From VGBO01 sp964453335 (lineage in GTDB: Bacteria; Actinomycetota; Acidimicrobiia; Acidimicrobiales; CAIXPF01): a DNA stretch of 64,000 nt. Below, one piece after another: positions 58,974-64,000 of this stretch. The position numbers were made by a program, and so were the translations under genes. The stretch is from positions 1-64,000 of the forward strand of contig CAYVOK010000004.1 of the NCBI GenBank assembly GCA_964453335.1. Direction: 5' to 3'. Position 1 is the first letter of the stretch; every line of letters starts with the position of its first letter. The notes beneath the pieces are model-generated. The model made no database searches, had not been told where the DNA came from, and was given only the letters and a program-made list of their open reading frames with translations.

Positions 58974-59861
58974 TCAGGCAGCAGCAGGGGTGGGTACGGT
59001 GATCCACGTCGCCGTGGCGAGCGCGTACAGCACACCCGTGGCGTCGACGAGACCGATGTCGGCGAAGATGCGACGGCCGTCGCGCCGCAGGAACCTCGAC
59101 GGCAGACGCCAACCACCCGCCGGGCTCGCCGGCGGGACCCGGCAGAACTCGACGTCGTAGGTGCCGAGCAGGACCGCCTCGTCCTCCGCAAGGACCGGCA
59201 GCCCGTAGAAGCTCGGGGTCGACGGACAGTCGAGGGATGCGACCGCGACGACGGTGTCGAGGCGACCGTCGGCCTCGGCGAACGACGAGGCGTGCGGGTT
59301 CGCCGCCCAGGCGAGGCCGGAGGCGACCGGCTCGGCACCGACCCGGAGGCCGTCGTCGTTCTGCGCACCGCACACGAAGCAGTGTGCGAAGGGGGAGTCG
59401 GGGCCGGGGCGTCGCCACGGGTGGGTGCCCGCGAAGGAGCGCTGCGCAGCATCGGGTTCGGCGAGCCCGACGATCGGTTCGATCCGGTCGGGGCCCCACA
59501 GCTCCGACGGCAGACCGTCCCGCAACGCGGCCGTCGGGACGAGCTCGACCGCGCCGGTGACGAGGAGCTCGTCGCCGTCGGACACCGTCAGGTCGACCAC
59601 CCCGTCGGCACGGACCGCCACCGTCACGGCGAGGTCGCGCCCCTGGGGGATCCCCTTGTGCAGGCGTGCGGTGAGGCGGCGCACCGCAGGATCGGGGATC
59701 GTGGCGACGCGGCGCGCCACACAGGTGAGCACACCGGCGACGACACCGCCGTTCGCGTTGCCGGGCGGACCCTGGAAGCGGGGCCCGAACCGCAGCGAGA
59801 CGTGTCCGTCGTGCTCGACGACGATCTCGCGACACCCGATGCAGTCGTGTGCGACGGCCAT
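58974..59861 (-). CDS. Hotdog-fold protein (double hotdog thioesterase-like)
   Basis: A 295-residue protein of two hotdog-like halves. The first half includes GPPGNANGGVVAGVLTCVARR. The linker and second half include HCFVCGAQNDDGLRV and VASLDCPSTPSFYGL. CxxC pairs HDCIGC (8-11 region) and HCFVCG suggest a metal site or simply conserved cysteines. It may be an acyl-CoA thioesterase or an acyl-carrier dehydratase-like protein. It is leaderless (TACCGT, 6 nt) and divergent from the P450. Confidence 0.65.
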   Translation of the reverse strand: MAVAHDCIGCREIVVEHDGHVSLRFGPRFQGPPGNANGGVVAGVLTCVARRVATIPDPAVRRLTARLHKGIPQGRDLAVTVAVRADGVVDLTVSDGDELLVTGAVELVPTAALRDGLPSELWGPDRIEPIVGLAEPDAAQRSFAGTHPWRRPGPDSPFAHCFVCGAQNDDGLRVGAEPVASGLAWAANPHASSFAEADGRLDTVVAVASLDCPSTPSFYGLPVLAEDEAVLLGTYDVEFCRVPPASPAGGWRLPSRFLRRDGRRIFADIGLVDATGVLYALATATWITVPTPAAA

Positions 59862-59867
59862 GGCCCG

Positions 59868-59873
59868 ACGGTA
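59868..59873 (-). promoter_or_regulatory. Leaderless -10 element of the hotdog gene
   Basis: Minus-strand TACCGT with 6 nt to the ATG at 59861. Confidence 0.6.
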
Positions 59874-59881
59874 GCCGCGGC

Positions 59882-59900
59882 CCGGCGGCAGCGTCGCCGG
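59882..59900. promoter_or_regulatory. Inverted repeat between divergent hotdog and P450 promoters
   Basis: CCGGCG-N7-CGCCGG, placed over the -35 regions of both divergent promoters. It could be an operator controlling both genes, though six-base GC arms are common by chance in such DNA. Confidence 0.35.
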
Positions 59901-59906
59901 CCTCTC

Positions 59907-59912
59907 TAGGGT
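59907..59912 (+). promoter_or_regulatory. Leaderless -10 element of the P450 gene
   Basis: TAGGGT with 7 nt to the GTG at 59920. Confidence 0.6.
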
Positions 59913-59919
59913 GAAGGGC

Positions 59920-61188
59920 GTGACCACCGAGGGACTCGCCGAGATCAACCCGATCCTCCAGGGGTTCTGGACCCGACCGATGGCCGAGATCGACGCCGAC
60001 CTCGCCCGGCTCCGCGCGGAGGAACCCGTCGCGTTCCGACCCGAACCCGAACTACCCGACGGCTTCCCGATCCCACGCGGTGCCGGGTACTGGGCGGTCA
60101 CCCGGTACGACGACATCGTTGACATGTCACGGGACACCGAGACGTTCAGCTCCGCGGCCGGCATCACCACGCTCGACCTGCCCCCGGAGTTCAACGAGTT
60201 CTTCAACTCGATGATCGCGATGGACGACCCGCGGCACGCCCGGATGCGCCGCATCGTGTCCGCCGGGTTCACCCCGCGGATGCTGCGCCGCCTCGACGCC
60301 ACGATCGACGACGTCGCCGCCCGCATCGTCGCCGAGGTCGCCCCGAAGGGCGAGGTCGACTTCGTGACCGAGGTCGCCGCCGCGCTCCCGTTGCGCATCA
60401 TCTGCGACCTGATGGACATCCCGGCCGACCGCTACGACGAGGTGTTCGACGCGACGAACGTGATCCTCGGCGCCGGCGACCCGGACTACGTGGCCGACCT
60501 CGACGATGCACTCGGTGCGATCCTGCAGGCCGGGGCCGACCTCGCTGCGATCATGGACGAGGTCGCGACGTCGAAGCAGGGCGGCGACGGCGACGACCTC
60601 ACGTCGATCCTCGTGAACGCCGAGGTCGACGGTGAGCGACTCACCCGGGCGGAGCTCAACAGCTTCTTCGTGCTCCTCGTCGTCGCCGGGAACGAGACGA
60701 CCCGCAACGCGATCTCCTGGGGACTCGAGCTGCTGTCACGGAACCCCGATCAGCGCCGCATCTGGCAGGACGACTTCGACGGTGTCGCACCGCACGCCGT
60801 CGACGAGATCATCCGTCTTGCGAGCCCGGTCGTCTACATGCGCCGCACGGCGACCCGCGACGTGGAACTGCACGGCCGCACGATCCGCGCCGGCGACAAG
60901 CTCGCGATGTTCTACCTGTCGGCCAACCGGGACGAGGACCACTTCGTCGACCCGTACCGGTTCGACGTCCGCCGCGATCCGAACCACCACATCGGCTTCG
61001 GCGGGCCGGGACCCCATTTCTGCCTGGGCGCACACCTGGCGCGCCGTGAGATCACCGTGATGTTCCGGGAACTGTTCCGGACCCTGCCCGACATCGAGAC
61101 CGCGGGCGAACCGGCGCTGCTGCAGTCGAGCTTCATCCACGGGATCAAGCGGCTCCCCGCCAGGTTCACCCCGCGTCGCGTCGGCTGA
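59920..61188 (+). CDS. Cytochrome P450
   Basis: A 422-residue P450. The I-helix AGNETTRN, K-helix EIIR, and haem loop FGGPGPHFCLGAHLARRE with ligand Cys368 are complete. The C-terminal SSFIHGIKRLPARF resembles the CYP125/CYP142/CYP124 group, the mycobacterial steroid and methyl-branched-lipid hydroxylases. The GTG at 59911 is upstream by three codons but lies within the -10; GTG 59920 fits the leaderless spacing. Its redox partner is not in the window. Confidence 0.93.
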   Translation: MTTEGLAEINPILQGFWTRPMAEIDADLARLRAEEPVAFRPEPELPDGFPIPRGAGYWAVTRYDDIVDMSRDTETFSSAAGITTLDLPPEFNEFFNSMIAMDDPRHARMRRIVSAGFTPRMLRRLDATIDDVAARIVAEVAPKGEVDFVTEVAAALPLRIICDLMDIPADRYDEVFDATNVILGAGDPDYVADLDDALGAILQAGADLAAIMDEVATSKQGGDGDDLTSILVNAEVDGERLTRAELNSFFVLLVVAGNETTRNAISWGLELLSRNPDQRRIWQDDFDGVAPHAVDEIIRLASPVVYMRRTATRDVELHGRTIRAGDKLAMFYLSANRDEDHFVDPYRFDVRRDPNHHIGFGGPGPHFCLGAHLARREITVMFRELFRTLPDIETAGEPALLQSSFIHGIKRLPARFTPRRVG

Positions 61189-61200
61189 CCGCCGACGCCC

Positions 61201-62031
61201 TCAGTGCTCGACGACGTGGCCGCCGTCGACGTTGTACGCCTGCCCGGTGATCCACGCCCCCTGATCGGAACACAGGAACACCGTCATGTAGGCGATGTCC
61301 TCACCACGACCAGCACGGCCGAGCGGGATCTCGGTGCGGATCCAGTTGTCCCACGCCGCACCACGGCCGACGTCGTCGAGCCGGAACGTGTCGATGACAC
61401 CCGGACAGATCGCATTCACACGGATCCCGTGGGCGCCGACTTCCTGCGCCATCGACGCGGTGAGCGCCTGGATCCCCGCCTTCGACGCGGCGTACGCCGA
61501 CGTGTTCGCCGGCAGGGCCTTCCCGGCGATCGACGAGATGTTCACGATCGACCCGCCGTTGCCCGCCTCGACGAGTTTGCTGCCGAAGACCTTCGACATG
61601 AAGAACGTGCCCGTGAGGTTCACGTTCATCACCGTGTTCCACGCGTCGACCTCGAGGTCGATCACGGGCCGCCGGTCCTCACCGCGGGCCGCACCGGCAT
61701 TGTTCACCACGATGTCGACCCGACCGAACCGTTCGATCACCTGGTCCGCGAGCGACTCGACCGCTGCGATGTCGGCGATGTCGGCGACGAACGGGAGCGC
61801 CCGACGACCGAGCGCCTCGACCTCGGCCGCGACCGACGCGATGTCACGCCAACCGGCCGCCTTCTCGTCGTCGGGATAGCGGTCGGGCGAGCGACCCGTG
61901 CCGGTGAGCACGATGTCGCAACCCGCCCGTGCGAGTTCGACCGCGATCGGACGCCCGATCGACCGCATGCGCCCGGCACCGGTGACGACCGCGACCTTGC
62001 CCTCGAGTCCCGTGAGTGCGAAATCCCCCAT
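61201..62031 (-). CDS. Short-chain dehydrogenase/reductase
   Basis: A 276-residue classical SDR. VAVVTGAGRMRSIGRPIAVELARAG is the cofactor motif (the usual TGxxxGIG with an insert), NNAG, and the catalytic Ser-Tyr-Lys as SSIAGK...YAASKAG. ITGQAYNVDGGHVV ends it. The ATG at 62031 starts the conserved domain; TACGGT lies 8 nt upstream. It may oxidise or reduce a hydroxyacyl or steroid substrate. Confidence 0.92.
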   Translation of the reverse strand: MGDFALTGLEGKVAVVTGAGRMRSIGRPIAVELARAGCDIVLTGTGRSPDRYPDDEKAAGWRDIASVAAEVEALGRRALPFVADIADIAAVESLADQVIERFGRVDIVVNNAGAARGEDRRPVIDLEVDAWNTVMNVNLTGTFFMSKVFGSKLVEAGNGGSIVNISSIAGKALPANTSAYAASKAGIQALTASMAQEVGAHGIRVNAICPGVIDTFRLDDVGRGAAWDNWIRTEIPLGRAGRGEDIAYMTVFLCSDQGAWITGQAYNVDGGHVVEH

Positions 62032-62039
62032 GGGGCGGC

Positions 62040-62045
62040 ACCGTA
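62040..62045 (-). promoter_or_regulatory. Leaderless -10 element of the SDR gene
   Basis: Minus-strand TACGGT with 8 nt to the ATG at 62031. Confidence 0.5.
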
Positions 62046-62076
62046 GTCGGCAGCGACCCGGACCGGGCCGCCGCAC

Positions 62077-63852
62077 TCAGGCGAGGAGCGCCTCGGGCAG
62101 GTCGACGACCTTCGCCCGCACGTACTCGCCGAGGCTCTTCGCCTGGCCGTCCTGACGGGACGACGCCGCGACGCCCTCCTCGAGCAGGCCGACGACGACG
62201 AAGTTCAGCGACCAGATGTTCGGGAAGGCGTACCGCCGGATCTCGAGACCGGCGGCGTCGGGCAGCAGTTCCGCCATCCGCTCGGCGGTGATGTTCGCCT
62301 CGAGCCAGGCGTACGCCTCCGCCGACCGGGCGAACAGGCCGACGTTCGCGTTGCCGCCCTTGTCGCCGGAACGGGCACCGAAGAGGGCGCCGAGCGGCGC
62401 CCGGCGGGTCGGGCCACCCGGCACCGGCGGCAACGTCACCCGGGTCGGCTCGACCGGCGCACCCGCCATGCCCGCCGGCGTGTTGTCGACGACGGTGCGC
62501 CCGCCGCCGAGGACCACGACCTCCTGGGGGACGAGATCGGAGGGGATGAGCGTCGGCCAGTACACGCCGTACGGCGACGCCGGACCCGGGGCACCGTTCA
62601 GCCCGTAGAACCCGGGGATCGACCCGAGTGCCAGCTCGACCGCCATGTTCGCGAAGCCGCGCCCGACCTTGCGCTCGTCACGGTCCTTCACCGTGATCTT
62701 CAGCAGTGCGGTGGCCTCCTCGTTCGACGCAGGGTCGCCCTTGTCGGTGCGGATCAGCTGCACGCGTGCCTGGTCGAAGGTGTCCTTGCCCGCAGGGAAC
62801 GCCGACCACAGCTGCTGCTCGATCAGTGCCGCCTTCGCCTCGATGTCGAGACCCGTGAGACAGAACGTGAACCCGTTGCGGTAGCCACCCTGGTAGTTCA
62901 TCGCGACCTTGAGCGTCGGCGGTGCGGGTTCGCCCTTCGTGTCCGCGACGAGCACGCGATCGGGGCCGAGCTGTTCGACGCGGATCGTGTCGAACCGGCA
63001 CGTCACGTCCGGGTTCAGGTACCGCTCCGAGGTGATCTCGTAGAGGAGCTGCGAGGTCACCGTGCCGACCGACACCTGCCCGCCCGTGCCCTCGTGCTTC
63101 GTGATCACCGACGAACCGTCCGGGTACAGCTCGGCGATCGGGAACCCGGGGTAGCGGAGGTCGGGGATCTCCGTGAAGAAGCTGTAGTTGCCGCCCGTCG
63201 CCTGCGCGCCGCACTCGATCACGTGGCCCGCGACGCACGCACCGGCGAGGCGGTCCCAGTCGTCGCGCTGCCAACCGAAGTGGAACGCCGGCGCGGCCAT
63301 CACGATCGCTGCGTCCGTCGCCCGACCGGTGATCACCACGTCGGCACCCTGCTGCAACGCCTCGACGATGCCCCAGCAGCCGATGTAGGCGTTCGCCGTG
63401 ACGATCTCGACACCCTTCGCCGCGAGCGACTCGCCGGTGTCCATGTTGCGGAACTCGTGACCCGCCGCCATCAACTCGGGGAGCCGACCGGTGAGGTCGT
63501 CGCCGAGCACGTAGGCGATCTTCGCCGTGACCCCGGCACGCTCGGCCACCTCGGCGACCGCCGCCGCACACCCCGCCGGGTCGAGACCGCCGGCGTTCGT
63601 GATGACCTTGATGCCCCGCTCGACGCACGTGCCGAGCACCTGCTCCATCTGGGTGACGAACGTGCGGGCCCAACCCCCGCTGCGGCCACCGGACTTGGTG
63701 CGGGCGAGGATCAGCATGGTGAGCTCGGCCAGCCAGTCACCGGTCAGGTAGTCGATGTCACCGCCCTCGACCTGTTCGAGCGCGGCGGAGACACGGTCCC
63801 CGTAGAACCCGCTGCAGTTCGCGACTCGGATGGCACCATCGGGCGTCGGCAT
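62077..63852 (-). CDS. AtuA-like acyclic-terpene utilisation protein (DUF1446) with fused C-terminal ferredoxin-fold domain
   Basis: A 591-residue protein. The N-terminal domain (about 1-450) is AtuA/DUF1446: IRVANCSGFYGDR, DYLTGDWLAELTM, VITNAGGLDPAGCA. The C-terminal 110 residues (about 480-591) form the AtuA-like ferredoxin-fold domain, LGALFGARSGDKGGNANVGLF...FPNIWSLNFVVVGLLEEGV, which is a separate gene in some species. AtuA serves breakdown of citronellol- or geraniol-like acyclic terpenes in Pseudomonas. It is leaderless, with its TAGGTT overlapping the maf stop. Confidence 0.9.
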   Translation of the reverse strand: MPTPDGAIRVANCSGFYGDRVSAALEQVEGGDIDYLTGDWLAELTMLILARTKSGGRSGGWARTFVTQMEQVLGTCVERGIKVITNAGGLDPAGCAAAVAEVAERAGVTAKIAYVLGDDLTGRLPELMAAGHEFRNMDTGESLAAKGVEIVTANAYIGCWGIVEALQQGADVVITGRATDAAIVMAAPAFHFGWQRDDWDRLAGACVAGHVIECGAQATGGNYSFFTEIPDLRYPGFPIAELYPDGSSVITKHEGTGGQVSVGTVTSQLLYEITSERYLNPDVTCRFDTIRVEQLGPDRVLVADTKGEPAPPTLKVAMNYQGGYRNGFTFCLTGLDIEAKAALIEQQLWSAFPAGKDTFDQARVQLIRTDKGDPASNEEATALLKITVKDRDERKVGRGFANMAVELALGSIPGFYGLNGAPGPASPYGVYWPTLIPSDLVPQEVVVLGGGRTVVDNTPAGMAGAPVEPTRVTLPPVPGGPTRRAPLGALFGARSGDKGGNANVGLFARSAEAYAWLEANITAERMAELLPDAAGLEIRRYAFPNIWSLNFVVVGLLEEGVAASSRQDGQAKSLGEYVRAKVVDLPEALLA

Positions 63853-63859
63853 GTGGGGG

Positions 63860-63865
63860 AACCTA
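63860..63865 (-). promoter_or_regulatory. Leaderless -10 element of the AtuA-like gene
   Basis: Minus-strand TAGGTT with 7 nt to the ATG at 63852. Its first three bases are the TAG stop codon of the maf gene. Confidence 0.55.
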
Positions 63866-64000
63866 GTGCGCGCGCACGAGGGCCATCGTCTCCTCGACGG
63901 GCAGGCCGATCACGTTCGTCAGGCTGCCCGAGACCGCCTCCACGAAGCGGGCAGCGAGGCCCTGCACGGCGTAACCGCCCGCCTTGTCGTAGGGCTCCTC
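63863..64000 (-). CDS. maf: Maf-family nucleotide pyrophosphatase (partial, C-terminal part)
   Basis: The last 45 residues of a Maf/YhdE-type nucleoside triphosphate pyrophosphatase; the rest lies beyond the window. The signature KAGGYAVQGLAARFVEAVSGSLTNVIGLPVEET matches the C-terminal Maf domain (in short: KAGGYAVQG and NVIGLPVEET). Maf clears non-canonical or dTTP/UTP nucleotides and affects septation. The TAG stop is shared with the downstream -10. Confidence 0.92.
   Translation of the reverse strand, partial: EEPYDKAGGYAVQGLAARFVEAVSGSLTNVIGLPVEETMALVRAH

Overview
The window reads as high-GC actinobacterial chromosome, most likely class Acidimicrobiia or a close relative. The reasons are a mycothiol-type glycosyltransferase (MshA-like), F420-type luciferase-like oxidoreductases, a Rex-hemACDBL cluster, an actinobacterial HemB metal motif, many GTG starts, and very frequent leaderless promoters (TANNNT 6-9 nt before a start codon). 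I see no phage, insertion sequence, integrase or CRISPR array. Nearly every base lies in or next to a gene, and no gene-free gap exceeds about 300 bp.

1-8.8 kb: respiration. A minus-strand run codes for a small membrane protein, a two-cluster ferredoxin, a split cytochrome b of the b6/subunit-IV type, a Rieske protein, a diheme cytochrome c and a membrane protein, and continues 9 bp later into nuoA-nuoB-nuoC-nuoD (cut by the window edge). A membrane-anchored monoheme cytochrome c is transcribed divergently. Quinone-reducing and quinol-oxidising complexes thus look co-transcribed. The cytochrome b C-terminal subunit and the divergent cytochrome c share an unusual N-terminal peptide motif.

8.9-19.2 kb: a zinc alcohol dehydrogenase, then tetrapyrrole synthesis (hemL, hemB, hemD, hemC, hemA) headed by the redox repressor Rex. 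A 29-residue membrane peptide coupled to a SAM hydrolase, proC, and a DksA/TraR-type zinc-finger protein with a long Lys/Ala/Pro repeat arm follow.

19.3-39 kb: mixed metabolism. It holds YbjN-MshA, a MoaD/ThiS-like protein, a ProA-like dehydrogenase with an ABC1 kinase and a short DksA-like protein, tRNA-Lys(TTT), a peroxiredoxin, a pseudouridine synthase, an MhuD-like haem monooxygenase, several crotonase-family proteins with a PaaI-like thioesterase, an acyl-CoA synthetase, an isobutyryl-CoA-mutase-like large subunit, a glycosyltransferase, an LLM oxidoreductase with a thiolase-like protein, and a second alcohol dehydrogenase.

39.1-49.7 kb: a cell-surface polysaccharide cluster (two methyltransferases, two large polytopic proteins, sugar-nucleotide epimerase and dehydrogenase, GT2 enzymes, and a coiled-coil protein coupled to a double-domain GT2). 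49.8-64 kb: pyruvate dehydrogenase E1 (aceE) behind a perfect palindrome, a crotonase, PrmA-like methyltransferase, a fused AdoMet decarboxylase-spermidine synthase, and a lipid/terpenoid catabolism group (CoA transferase, MFS, LLM enzyme, hotdog protein, P450, SDR, AtuA-like protein), ending in a partial maf.

Everything here is by eye: family calls rest on motifs and overall resemblance, not on searches. Start sites were chosen from ribosome-binding sites, gene overlaps or leaderless -10 motifs.
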